From Roseomonas alba (GTDB lineage: Bacteria; Pseudomonadota; Alphaproteobacteria; Acetobacterales; Acetobacteraceae): DNA of 64,000 bases. Location: positions 620,001 to 684,000 of the forward strand of contig NZ_JAHYBZ010000001.1 of the NCBI RefSeq assembly GCF_019430885.1, read 5' to 3'. The position numbers and the translations under genes were made by a program. Numbering within the stretch: the stretch's first letter is position 1; each line of letters opens with the position of its first letter. Below are positions 25,493 to 34,416 of the stretch, in pieces. A model generated the notes under the pieces. It did not search any database. It saw only the letters and a list, made by a program, of their open reading frames with translations, and was not told where the DNA came from.

Positions 25493-26487
25493 CCGCGAAC
25501 CCGGACGTCAGCGTCGTCATCTCCTGCAAGAACCGGCAGGCGATGCTGTGGGACTGCTTCCTCGGCCTTGGCGCGCAGACCCTGCCGCGCGACCGCTTCG
25601 AGGTCGTGCTGATGGACAATGTCTCCCGCGACGACCTCGCCGGCGTGGCGGAGCGTGCGCGCCGGGAACTCGGCCTGGCGGTGACCTTCACCCGCATGGA
25701 CGAGGACCACGGCCCGGCGCCGGCACGCAACCGCGGCGTCGGGATCGCGCGCGCGCCGATCATCGCCTTCACCGACAGCGACTGCCGGCCGGAACCGGGC
25801 TGGCTCGAAGCCGGCATCGCTGCCTTCGCCGACCCGGCCATCGCGCTGGTGACCGGCCCCGTGCTGCCGAAGCCGGGCCAGCCCGTGCGCGCGACCTCCA
25901 AGCTGACCTTCGTGGTCGAGACCGAACACGCTTCTTTCCCGAATGCGAATGCCTTCTATCGGCGAGCGGTCTTCCTCGCCTTCGGCGGCTTTGACGCGAC
26001 GCTGAGCTTCGACGACCCCTTCGGCCGCTCGACGGAATGCGCTGACACGGACCTCGCCTGGCGCATCATCAAGGCCGGCCATGCGCGCCGCTTCATGCCC
26101 GACGCCGTCATCCGGCACGAGATCGAGCAGCTTTCCGTGTTCAACTGGCTTATCGAGCCGACGCGCGTCTTCGCGCTGCCGGAACTCGTGCGCCGTCATC
26201 CCGAATTGCGGGCCGAGTTGCTGACCTGGGGTATCTTCTTCTATCCCTCGGGCACGCTGCGCGTGGTGGCGACCCTCCTCTGGCTGCTGGCCTGTGCCTT
26301 CGTACCATGGCTGCTGCTGCTGGGGCCGCTCGGCCTGCTGGCCATCGCTTTGCGGCCGCGACGGGGGCCGCAAGCCGGTGATCTTGGTCAGCGACTGCTC
26401 AAGGCCGGCGGTGACATCCTGCGGCAGTTCGCGCTGACGGCATCCCTTCTCTACGGAAGTGCGCGCTTCCGTTCCCTCGTCCTCTGA
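25489..26487 (+). CDS. Glycosyltransferase family 2 with membrane-associated C-terminus
   Basis: This 332-residue GT-A enzyme has VSVVISCKNRQAMLWDCFLGL at the start, APARNRGVGIARAPIIAFTDSDCRPEPGW with the DSD metal motif (about 90-96), and STECADTDLAWRIIKAGH. Hydrophobic segments at about 255-290 anchor it to the inner membrane. It is translationally coupled to the P-loop gene (ATGA overlap). Donor sugar is unknown. Confidence 0.87.
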   Translation: MTANPDVSVVISCKNRQAMLWDCFLGLGAQTLPRDRFEVVLMDNVSRDDLAGVAERARRELGLAVTFTRMDEDHGPAPARNRGVGIARAPIIAFTDSDCRPEPGWLEAGIAAFADPAIALVTGPVLPKPGQPVRATSKLTFVVETEHASFPNANAFYRRAVFLAFGGFDATLSFDDPFGRSTECADTDLAWRIIKAGHARRFMPDAVIRHEIEQLSVFNWLIEPTRVFALPELVRRHPELRAELLTWGIFFYPSGTLRVVATLLWLLACAFVPWLLLLGPLGLLAIALRPRRGPQAGDLGQRLLKAGGDILRQFALTASLLYGSARFRSLVL

Positions 26488-26514
26488 CCGCCGCCCCTTC
26501 CGGAGACGACGCCT

Positions 26515-27411
26515 ATGCCCCGCAAGACGCTCAATGTCCTCGGACTGCGCGCCAGCATCTTCGCCGATCGCGGCGAGCTGGGCCTTGAGGTCGCCGCACG
26601 CCGGCCGCGCCGCGATGCCTCGGTGGCGCTCGAGGACGTGCAGCCGCCGCCCGCGCCGCCGGTGCCGACCTCGGGCGGGGCCGAGGCGCAGGCCCTCGCG
26701 GCACGGGTCGCGGAACTCACCTGGTATCACACGCTGGAACTGCCGCACGGCATCGTCACGCCCGGCTATTTCGACCATCGCGACCTGTTGGCACGCTACA
26801 ATCTGCCGGACCGGCTCGACGGGCTGCGCGTGCTCGACGTCGCGACCTTTGACGGCTACTGGGCCTTCGAGTTCGAACGGCGCGGCGCGGCCGAGGTCGT
26901 TGCCCTGGATGTGCGCGAGAAGCGCGAGATCGACCTGCCTCCGCGCACCCGCGCCGCGATGAGCGAGGCGGATCTGTCCTTCGCCTTCGGCAAGGGCTTC
27001 GCGCTGGCGCGCGAGGCGCTGTCGAGCAAGGTTCAGCCGCTCCACTGCAACGTCTATGATCTCAGCCCCGAGCGCGCAGGCCTGTTCGACCTGGTGCATG
27101 TGGGCGACCTGCTGCTGCATCTGCGCGACCCGGTGCGCGCGCTGACCGCGATCCGCAGCGTCTGCCGTGGGCAGGCGATCCTGTCGGATGTGATCTTCCC
27201 GGAGCTCGACCGCGGCACGGGCGGCGTTCCGCTGGTGCAGTACCAGGGCGGGCGTGGCCAGAACATCTGGTGGCGCCTGGGGTCGGAGGCGCTGCGCGCG
27301 ATGATCGAGGATGCCGGCTTCGAGCGCGTGGAGGAGGTCGCGCGCTTCAAGTATGGCCAGCGCGGCGTGCCGCCCTCGATCTGGCATGCGGTCTTCCACG
27401 CAGGCATCTGA
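26515..27411 (+). CDS. Class I SAM-dependent methyltransferase (CmoB/FkbM-like topology)
   Basis: This 298-residue protein has a weakly conserved Pro-rich N-terminus (about 1-65) and then a Rossmann methyltransferase domain. Motif I is RVLDVATFDGYWAFEFERRG (with Thr-Phe where Gly-x-Gly is usual), the acidic strand 2 end is VVALDV, and FDLVHVGDLLLHLRDPVRAL is the later strand. The HGIVTPGYFDHRDLLARYNLP segment resembles mo5U-methyltransferase-type sequences. In this operon it probably methylates a sugar of the exopolysaccharide. Substrate is inferred only from context. Confidence 0.78.
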   Translation: MPRKTLNVLGLRASIFADRGELGLEVAARRPRRDASVALEDVQPPPAPPVPTSGGAEAQALAARVAELTWYHTLELPHGIVTPGYFDHRDLLARYNLPDRLDGLRVLDVATFDGYWAFEFERRGAAEVVALDVREKREIDLPPRTRAAMSEADLSFAFGKGFALAREALSSKVQPLHCNVYDLSPERAGLFDLVHVGDLLLHLRDPVRALTAIRSVCRGQAILSDVIFPELDRGTGGVPLVQYQGGRGQNIWWRLGSEALRAMIEDAGFERVEEVARFKYGQRGVPPSIWHAVFHAGI

Positions 27412-27428
27412 GAGGGCCGCCAGCCCGC

Positions 27429-28601
27429 ATGCGCCTTGCCATCACCCATGCCACCTGCTGGCCGGAAATCCGGCGTGGCTCGGAACGCATGCTCGCCGAA
27501 ACCGGCCGCGTCCTGGCCGCGCGCGGGCATGACGTGACGGCAATCTCCACCACGCCCGGCCTGCCCGCGGGTGGGGAGGAACGGCGCGGGGATGTCCGCT
27601 ACCTGTTCCTGCCGCGGCGCGAGCCGCCGGGGATCCTCGCGCGCCTGCGGCAGGTGACGCAGCACCACCTGTTCGCCTGGGATCTGCGGTGGGCGTTGCG
27701 GGATGGCGGCTATGACAGCGTGCTCTGCCTGGGCTGGCACGATGCGGCCGGCGCGCTGGTCGCGCGACGTGGCGGGGCCGGCTTCCGGCTTGCCGTCGTC
27801 ATGACGGGCATCCCGATCCGCGCCTATTTCCGCCGCACGCCTTGCGACGGTTTCGCCTTCCGCCGGGTCCTGGCCGGGGCCGATGCGGTGGTGACCATTT
27901 CGCACTTCGCGACCGAGACGCTGCGCGCCGAGTTCGGCCGGGATTCCGTGCTGCTGCCGGTGCCGGTCGATGACGCGGCCTTCGCCGCGACGTCGAAGCC
28001 CGGGCCGGACGGCGTGATGCGCATCCTGTTCGTCGGCGATGCGGACGAGCCGCGCAAGGGCGCGCTGCTGCTCGCCCAGGCCTATGCGATGGCGCGGCCC
28101 CGCCTCGGCGCCGCCGCACGGCTCGGCTTCTCCGGCCGGGCATCGGAGGCGACGCGCATGGCCATCCTCGATGCCCTGCCGGAGGCGCTGCGCGACGAGG
28201 TCGACTTCCACGGCGTGGGCGCCGTCGAGGATCTGCCGGCGCTGCTCGCCCGTGCGAGCCTGGTGGTCAACCCGGCGGTGTGGGAGGCGCTCGGCATGGT
28301 GCTGATCGAGGCGCTGGCTGCCGGCACCCCGGTCGTGGGCTGCGCCCATGGCGGCATCCCGGACATCATCGACGATCCGCGCATCGGTACGCTGTTCGAT
28401 CCAGGCCCCTTCCGGCGCGTGGCGACCAATGTCGAGGGCCTGGCCGAGGCGCTGCTGCGCGGCGCGGCGCTTGCCGGCCTGCCCGAGACCGCGGCGCTGT
28501 GCCGCGCGCGGGCGGGTGCTTTCGCCTGGACGACGCTGGCTCCGCGTTATGAGGCGCTGCTGCGGCCGCAAGGGGCGCGCAGCGGCGTCGGGGTGCGGTA
28601 A
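27429..28601 (+). CDS. Glycosyltransferase family 4
   Basis: This 390-residue GT-B protein starts at ATG 27429 (MRLAITHATCWPEIRRGSERM) with the usual acceptor-domain opening. Donor-domain motifs are RILFVGDADEPRKGALLL, HGVGAVEDLPALLARASLVVNP and EALGMVLIEALAAGTPVVGCAHGGIPD. It follows the methyltransferase by 17 bases and precedes the export lipoprotein by two, so it belongs to the plus-strand operon. Confidence 0.88.
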   Translation: MRLAITHATCWPEIRRGSERMLAETGRVLAARGHDVTAISTTPGLPAGGEERRGDVRYLFLPRREPPGILARLRQVTQHHLFAWDLRWALRDGGYDSVLCLGWHDAAGALVARRGGAGFRLAVVMTGIPIRAYFRRTPCDGFAFRRVLAGADAVVTISHFATETLRAEFGRDSVLLPVPVDDAAFAATSKPGPDGVMRILFVGDADEPRKGALLLAQAYAMARPRLGAAARLGFSGRASEATRMAILDALPEALRDEVDFHGVGAVEDLPALLARASLVVNPAVWEALGMVLIEALAAGTPVVGCAHGGIPDIIDDPRIGTLFDPGPFRRVATNVEGLAEALLRGAALAGLPETAALCRARAGAFAWTTLAPRYEALLRPQGARSGVGVR

Positions 28602-28603
28602 GG

Positions 28604-29689
28604 ATGGGCATGGTCCGAATTCGATTCGCAGCCGCAAGCGGTCGGCGCCTCGCCCTGGCGATGGCGGCGCTGCTGCTTGCCGCCTGCGAATCCCCCCGTG
28701 GCTTCGATCGCGCGGTCGGCGAGGAGCCGGTCTATTTCGACCAGGCGACGCCCGAACAGCGCGACAGCGCCGCCCGTCTGGTGGGGGAGGGGCTGTTGCG
28801 CGGCAGTGGCACTTACCGCCTGCAGCCCGGTGATCGCGTCGAGGTCTTCTACCACACCAACAACCAGCGCCTGCGGCCCTATCGCATCGGCATCGGGGAT
28901 GAACTGGAGCTAGACTTCGATTTCAACCGCGACCTCAACCGCACCATGGTTGTGCGGCCGGATGGCATGATCTCGCTGCCCGGCAAGGGGGAGGTGCGGG
29001 CGGTTGGGCTGACGCCGTCGGCGCTGTCGGGCGAGGTTGCGCGCCGCTTCGAGGATGTCGCGCGGTCACCGGTCGTCACCGTGATCGTCCGCCGTTTCAC
29101 CACGCCGGCCGAGGACTTGGCGGAGGTGGTGCGCAACGGTGCCGATGGCCGCGCGCGCACGGCGCTGGTGCGCCCCGACGGGCTGATCGACCTGCCGCTC
29201 GCCGCGAACATCCCGGCGGCCGGGATGACGTTGAACGAACTGAGCGCGGAACTGAACGCGCGCTATGCGCGGGAGGTCGGTGGCGTGACGGTGACGGCGC
29301 GGCTGTCGCAGATCGCGGCCAACCAGATCTTCGTCTTCGGCGAGGTACGCCAGGCAGGTGCGATACCGGCGCCGTCCCCGCGCACCCTGTTGCAGCTCGT
29401 CGCCGCGGCTGGCGGCCCGATGCCGACCGGCGCGATGGACCAGGTGCGGGTGCTGTATTTCGACGCGGTGGGACGGCCGCGCGTGCGGCAGGTGAACCTG
29501 GAGCGCGTGCTGAACGACCTCGCGGTGGAGGAAGACATGGTGGTGCCGCCGAACGCGACGGTCTGGGTGCCGCCGACGCAGGTGGCCCGCGTCGGTCGCT
29601 TCGTCGACCAGGTGATCCGCCAGATCTTCCTGTTCAACGGGACCTCGATTTCCTTCAATTACGGGAACACCTTCAGGTTCCCGAACTGA
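28604..29689 (+). CDS. Polysaccharide export outer-membrane lipoprotein (Wza/GumB-like)
   Basis: This 361-residue protein has a lipoprotein signal peptide ending in the lipobox LLAAC (Cys near residue 28), a polysaccharide export domain (YRLQPGDRVEVFYHT and the related RIGIGDELELDF, about 70-150) and SLBB-type repeats (IFVFGEVRQAGAIPAPSPRTLLQLVAAAGG). It would form the outer-membrane channel for the polymer, working with the chain-length protein at 23369. ATG 28604 or 28610 can serve as start. Last gene of the plus-strand operon, followed by structured repeats. Confidence 0.9.
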   Translation: MGMVRIRFAAASGRRLALAMAALLLAACESPRGFDRAVGEEPVYFDQATPEQRDSAARLVGEGLLRGSGTYRLQPGDRVEVFYHTNNQRLRPYRIGIGDELELDFDFNRDLNRTMVVRPDGMISLPGKGEVRAVGLTPSALSGEVARRFEDVARSPVVTVIVRRFTTPAEDLAEVVRNGADGRARTALVRPDGLIDLPLAANIPAAGMTLNELSAELNARYAREVGGVTVTARLSQIAANQIFVFGEVRQAGAIPAPSPRTLLQLVAAAGGPMPTGAMDQVRVLYFDAVGRPRVRQVNLERVLNDLAVEEDMVVPPNATVWVPPTQVARVGRFVDQVIRQIFLFNGTSISFNYGNTFRFPN

Positions 29690-30201
29690 TGCGGGAAGCC
29701 TTGGGCCCGGCGGCGATGCTGCGTCCGTGGAACGGCCGATACGTTACGGGAATTGGAGCGGGGCTCTGCCCACTCTGCACGGCGAAGCCGCGCTTCGCGC
29801 CCGCCAAAGGCCGCAAGGCCTCTGGAGCCGGTCGGGACTGAGGGCCAGACCGGCATGGCCAAGGGCAATTCTCGCTCACGTTGGATCGGCAGCGACCCGG
29901 ACCCTCACCCATCCACCCATCAAGGATACTGTCGTTGGGTGGCCGGCTGGTGCCGTTCGATCGAAAGATGCTCCAGGGTGCTATGGGCGCAGCGCGCGCT
30001 TCGATGCCGTGAAGTCCCGTAGTGCCGCGCGCCAAGTAACGGCTTCCAAAGGCCGTGGGCCTTTGCTGAGGAGAGGTCCTGAGAGAGGCGAAGCCCGTTT
30101 CCGGTCCGCCGCCGCCCATCGTCGCGCCTATGAAGCGAAGTCCCACCCTGCGTTCGACACCCCTGCCTCGCCAGGCATGGCCCGCAGGCCTTCCCAGGCC
30201 T
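29690..30201. repeat. Degenerate composite element enclosing a palindrome-derived segment
   Basis: This 512-base gap lies between convergent genes. A minus-oriented arm is recognisable at 29753-29830 (outer hairpin, then AAAGGCCGCAAGGCC) and a plus-oriented arm at 30029-30097 (GCGCCAAGTAACGG, stem CAAAGGCC/GGCCTTTG). Between them, 29924-29946 matches the centre and right arm start of the long palindrome at 39.9 kb (GGATACTG followed by GGGTGGCCGG). The arms are further apart than in the 222-base copies, by about 120 bases. I see no gene. Confidence 0.7.
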
Positions 30202-31179
30202 TCACATCCGTGCCTTCCACCGCGCGAGATCGCTCTCGACCATCTCCGAGATCATCTGCTCCAGGCTCGTTTCCGGCGCCCAGCCTAGTTTCCGCCGCGC
30301 CCGCGTCGCGTCGCCCACCGTCACGTCCACATCCACCGGCCGCAGGAAGGCGGGATCGACGCGCACATGGTCCTGGTAGTCGAGCCCGACATGGGCGAAG
30401 GCGATACGGCACAGGTCGCGGATCGAGGCTGCGCGGCCTGTCGCGACCACGTAGTCGTCGGGCTTGTCCTGCTGCAGCATCAGCCACATGGCGCGGACGT
30501 AGTCGCGTGCATGGCCGAAGTCGCGCCGTGCTTCCAGGTTGCCCATCGCCAGGTCCGTGGCCAGGCCGAGACTGATCCGCGCTGCCCCGTCCGTGATCTT
30601 GCGCAGCACGAATTCGATGCCGCGCAGCGGGCTGTCATGATTGAACATGATGCCGTTGCATCCGAACAGGCCGAAGGCATCGCGGTAGTTCTGCACCAGG
30701 CAATGCGCGAAGACTTTGGCCGAGGCGTAGGGGCTGCGCGGATGGAAATGCGTCGCTTCGTTCTGCGCCGGCGTCTCGGCCTTGCCGAACATCTCGGAGG
30801 AACTGGCCTGGAAGTAACGCGCGCCGGGGGAGGCGATGCGCACCGCCTCCAGCATGTTCGCCGTGCCGATTGCCGTCACCTGCGTGGTCAGCAGCGGCTG
30901 GTCCCAGGACATGCGCACGAAAGACTGGGCTGCGAGGTTGTAGATCTCATCCGGTTTCACCCGATCGAGCAGACGGATCAGCGAGGAGAGGTCGATCAGG
31001 TTGCCATCAACCATGGCCACGCTGTCGCTGCAGCCGAGACGCCGCAGCCGGTCCTGCACCGCTTCCGAACCGCCATGGCGATGCAGAAGCCCGTGGACCT
31101 CATAGCCTTTGCCGAGCAGCAGGGCAGCGAGATAGGCGCCATCCTGGCCCGTGACCCCGGTGATCAGCGCACGTGCCAT
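30202..31179 (-). CDS. gmd: GDP-mannose 4,6-dehydratase
   Basis: This 325-residue extended SDR converts GDP-mannose to GDP-4-keto-6-deoxymannose. It shows the NADP motif ALITGVTGQDGAYLA (residues 4-18), QASSSEMFGK, the catalytic Tyr-x3-Lys (YASAK), HDSPLRGIEFVLRKITDG and GNLEARRDFGHARDYVRAMW, all Gmd hallmarks. No GDP-fucose synthase or Rmd reductase is adjacent. It faces the plus-strand exopolysaccharide operon and probably feeds a deoxyhexose into the same polymer. Confidence 0.93.
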   Translation of the reverse strand: MARALITGVTGQDGAYLAALLLGKGYEVHGLLHRHGGSEAVQDRLRRLGCSDSVAMVDGNLIDLSSLIRLLDRVKPDEIYNLAAQSFVRMSWDQPLLTTQVTAIGTANMLEAVRIASPGARYFQASSSEMFGKAETPAQNEATHFHPRSPYASAKVFAHCLVQNYRDAFGLFGCNGIMFNHDSPLRGIEFVLRKITDGAARISLGLATDLAMGNLEARRDFGHARDYVRAMWLMLQQDKPDDYVVATGRAASIRDLCRIAFAHVGLDYQDHVRVDPAFLRPVDVDVTVGDATRARRKLGWAPETSLEQMISEMVESDLARWKARM

Positions 31180-31270
31180 ACCGTTTCGAACCCGCCTTCA
31201 ACTGTCATTCAGTCCTTATACGCAGGACGGTGCGGGAGCCAATGTCGGGCACGTCACAGGGTGACGCGCT

Positions 31271-33724
31271 TCAATCGCCCTCGGCAGGCTGCAACGCCGG
31301 CTGGCCGGCGCGGAAGCGCATCCGCACCCGCAGGCCCTCGGGCGCGAAATCCAGCGTCACCTTGGCATCCGGGCCGAGATCATGCGCCAGGCCGCGCTGC
31401 AGAAGCCGCATGCCGAAGCCACGCCGCTCGGCGGTCGGTGGGGTCACGGCCGGGCCGCCGCTCTCCTGCCAGTCCAACGTGGCGACGCCGTCCTCACCAA
31501 GTTCCCAGTGGAGTTCGACCTCGCCGCCCGGATGGGACAGCGCGCCATGCAGCGCCGCGTTGGTCGCGAGCTCATGCAGCGCGAGGATGATGGCCTGGGT
31601 CTGTCCGGCGCTGGCCTGGATGCGGCCCGAGCCGCCAAAGCGGATGGCGCGGCCGCTCTCGATCCAGGGCTGGATGCCGGTGCGCACGACGCGGGTCAGG
31701 TCGACTTCCCGCCAGCCCTGGTCGGAGAGCAGGTCATGGGCGCGCATCAAGGCCTGGAGCCGGCCGACGAATTCCCGCCCCAGCCCGGCCTGGCCTCCGC
31801 GCGCCCCGCGCAGCGACTGCGCCGCCAGCGCCTGCACCGTGGCGAGGGTGTTCTTCACCCGATGATTCAGCTCGGTGACCAGCATCTCGCGGGACCGTTC
31901 GGCGCGCACGCGCTCGGTGACGTCCTGCAGCACGGCGGAGACGCCGGTGACAGTGCCCTCCGCATCCTTCACCGGGTGGCAGGAGGCGAGCCAGTGGCGC
32001 ATCGGTTGCGTGGTGCCCGGTGCGGGTCCCGAGCAGGTCACGTCCAGTACCGGCCGCCCGCCTTCGAAGGCCCGGCGCTGCGCGTCCTCCAGCGGGCCGG
32101 CGAGCCCCTCGGGCATCACCTCATGCGGGGCGCGGCCGATATGGGCCTCGGGGGCGAGGCCGGTCATGGCGGCGAAGCGCTCGTTCACATTCACGAAGTG
32201 CAGCGCCGAATCGACCAGGGAGAGGCCGACCGGCACGTTGTCATAGACGGCGCGCAGCTCGGCGACGGTCTGGCGGACCTGGGAGTCGTTCACATGCCGC
32301 GCCATCCCGGCGCCGCGCGGGTCACTGACGTCGTGGATCGCGCCGACCCATTCCTGCAGCTGCCCGGCCTCGTCGGAGACGGGCACGCCAGTGGCGCGCA
32401 CCCAGCGCCAATCGGCATCGGCATCGGCGGTGCGCAGGCGGAACTCCACGCTGATCGGGCCGCGCGCAACCAGGCTGCGGCCCCATTCGGCCAGCGTAGG
32501 TGCACGGTCGTCCGGGTGCAGCATCTCCAGCCAGCCATCGCCGCGGAAGGCCGGGGAGGTCTGGCCGGTGAGGCCGGCCCAGCCAGCGGCCTCGTTCCAG
32601 CCGCCGGCGACGTCGGCGCGCCACAGCACGATGGCCCCGGCCTCGGCCAGGGCACGCATCCGGCGTTCATGTCCCGCGGCGGCGACATCGGCCTGGCCGA
32701 GAGCAGCACCGAGCGCCGCATATTCTGCCACTCCCCTCAGGGCCGGCTGGGCGGGCAGGGGCGCGTCATTGCGCAGCGCCTCGGCCCGGGCCCGGGCATG
32801 GGCTTCGAGCGCCAGCAGCGGCGCGCGCAGCACGCGCCTTGCGCGCAGCAGCGCGGCCAGCGCCACCGCCGCGGCGAGGGCGAGCGCGATCAGCGCCCAG
32901 GGCAGGGCCTTGCCGGCGATGCTGGTGGCGAGACCGGCTGGCGCCCAGACGACCAGCCGCCATTCGGGCGCCTCGGTCAGGTGGGTGACGACGTAGCGCA
33001 GCGGGGCGCTGTTGCTGGCCTCACCGGCCTGCACCACGCCACGTGGTGCAGTGGTCAGGGCCGACCAGGTCGGCAAGTCGGCCGCGCCGCCGCCCTGGAC
33101 GGCAACGGGGCGCCAGCGGCTGTCGGCGAGCATGGCCGGACCCGGCCCCATGGCGGCGGCCAGGCGATCGGGCTGGAGCGTGGCGCTCAACACGCCCACG
33201 GCGCGCCCGTCGCGCATCGTCGGCACCATCAGAAGGGGGCGACCCTCGCCATTGGCCGGCAGGTCGCTGACACGCGGCCGGCCGGTCTCCACGGCCCAGA
33301 GCCCGGCGGCCACGGCCGGCGTAGACCCGAGCGGCGTGCCGAAAGGCTGGTCGGTGTCCACCAGCAGGCCGAGACCGCGATCGAGGACTCCGATCGGCGC
33401 GCCGAGGATCTCGGCGAGCCGCCGGGCCGCCGCATCGATCGCGGCAAGGTCGCTACGGTCCGCATTGCCGAGCAGGGCGCTGAATCCTTCCAGCGCCAGT
33501 CGGCGGCTCTCGATCTCCACATCGATGGCATGAGCGGCCATCTGGACGCGTGCCTGGATCGCGGCATCCGCCGCCTCTTCCTCGGCCCGGATGACCAGCG
33601 TCGCCACGCCTGCCGCGCCGATCAGCAGGGGCAGGGCCGAGGCGAGCACGAGTCTGACCAGCCGCCGACCCAGGGTCGGAAAGCGGGACTCCGTCCATTC
33701 GGCTTGGCTCGTTCTGTCTAGCAC
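31271..33724 (-). CDS. HWE-family sensor histidine kinase with periplasmic sensor and PAS domains
   Basis: This 817-residue protein has an N-terminal membrane helix (about 20-40), a periplasmic sensor region of roughly 250 residues, a second helix (about 270-290), two PAS/PAC units (about 350-470 and 485-600) and an HWE kinase domain. The phospho-acceptor is His621 in ELNHRVKNTLATVQALA; the ATP-binding part has ALHELATNAALHGALS and RGFGMRLLQRGL. HWE kinases are common in Alphaproteobacteria and often act in general stress or light signalling. No response regulator is adjacent. A GTG start at 33724 is preferred, with AGGAA 7 bases upstream; the ORF extends further without resemblance. Confidence 0.88.
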   Translation of the reverse strand: MLDRTSQAEWTESRFPTLGRRLVRLVLASALPLLIGAAGVATLVIRAEEEAADAAIQARVQMAAHAIDVEIESRRLALEGFSALLGNADRSDLAAIDAAARRLAEILGAPIGVLDRGLGLLVDTDQPFGTPLGSTPAVAAGLWAVETGRPRVSDLPANGEGRPLLMVPTMRDGRAVGVLSATLQPDRLAAAMGPGPAMLADSRWRPVAVQGGGAADLPTWSALTTAPRGVVQAGEASNSAPLRYVVTHLTEAPEWRLVVWAPAGLATSIAGKALPWALIALALAAAVALAALLRARRVLRAPLLALEAHARARAEALRNDAPLPAQPALRGVAEYAALGAALGQADVAAAGHERRMRALAEAGAIVLWRADVAGGWNEAAGWAGLTGQTSPAFRGDGWLEMLHPDDRAPTLAEWGRSLVARGPISVEFRLRTADADADWRWVRATGVPVSDEAGQLQEWVGAIHDVSDPRGAGMARHVNDSQVRQTVAELRAVYDNVPVGLSLVDSALHFVNVNERFAAMTGLAPEAHIGRAPHEVMPEGLAGPLEDAQRRAFEGGRPVLDVTCSGPAPGTTQPMRHWLASCHPVKDAEGTVTGVSAVLQDVTERVRAERSREMLVTELNHRVKNTLATVQALAAQSLRGARGGQAGLGREFVGRLQALMRAHDLLSDQGWREVDLTRVVRTGIQPWIESGRAIRFGGSGRIQASAGQTQAIILALHELATNAALHGALSHPGGEVELHWELGEDGVATLDWQESGGPAVTPPTAERRGFGMRLLQRGLAHDLGPDAKVTLDFAPEGLRVRMRFRAGQPALQPAEGD

Positions 33725-33882
33725 TACCGTTCCTGAGGCCGTCGCCTGCTCGACGTGTCCCCAGAATGCAATAACAACCGGGGATGGGATCGTGCAATGC
33801 AAGGACCCGTGAGGTCCAAGTCACGCCTGGACCGCGACCGGATTGATATCGCTGTCGTGAAAAATGGCTTAACGTCTGCGTG

Positions 33883-34359
33883 ATGTCCCGATTCATGCCT
33901 GTCCTGGTCCTGCTGGGCCTGCTTGGCGCCTGCGCGCCGGAGCCTCCGCCCGAGGAACCGTTGCCCCCGCCGCCGCCGCCCGCGCCGCCGCGCGCCCAGG
34001 TGAGCCGGGTGGCGCCGCGGGTCGTAGCGCCGGCTGCCTCGGCGGTGGCCGCGGATGCTGCCGCGCGCCCTGCCGAGGGGCCGTTGGCCGACCGGCCGCC
34101 GCCGGCCTGGCACGTGGCGCGCGATGGCGTCACCGGCTGCGCCGACCGGGGGGCCCTGTCGATGCTGCGCCAGGCCGCAGAGGGCACGCCGCGGCTGCTC
34201 GCCGAAGCGCGCGCCGCGGGAGGGTGCCGGACGACCTTCCGCGTCAATGAATGGGCCCTGCTGTCCAGCGAGGGCGATGCGGTGCAGCTCCGCCTGACCA
34301 ACGGTGCGCCCTTGACCTTGTGGTTCCAGCGTAGCGACGTCGCCGCCCCGTCGCCCTGA
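33883..34359 (+). CDS. Small proline-rich lipoprotein, function unknown
   Basis: This 158-residue protein has a lipoprotein signal peptide (MSRFMPVLVLLGLLGAC, Cys about residue 17), then a stretch very rich in Pro and Ala (residues 18-75) likely to span the periplasm. A compact C-terminal domain with three Cys residues follows (TGCADRGALSMLRQA and GGCRTTFRVNEWALLS). I do not recognise the C-terminal domain. ATG 33883 is chosen; a GTG three bases earlier is in frame. It diverges from the histidine kinase gene. Confidence 0.7.
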   Translation: MSRFMPVLVLLGLLGACAPEPPPEEPLPPPPPPAPPRAQVSRVAPRVVAPAASAVAADAAARPAEGPLADRPPPAWHVARDGVTGCADRGALSMLRQAAEGTPRLLAEARAAGGCRTTFRVNEWALLSSEGDAVQLRLTNGAPLTLWFQRSDVAAPSP

Positions 34360-34416
34360 CTTGCCGCCCGCGGGTCCTCGCCCGAGACTGTGGGCAAGGA
34401 AGGGAACGCCGCGACG

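Noticed and set aside
31382-33721. Very long plus-strand ORF (779 codons) opposite the histidine kinase
   Set aside because: GC-rich codon bias keeps the antisense frame open. The translation is Gly/His/Arg/Gln-rich with no fold or motif, while the minus strand gives a complete PAS-HWE kinase.
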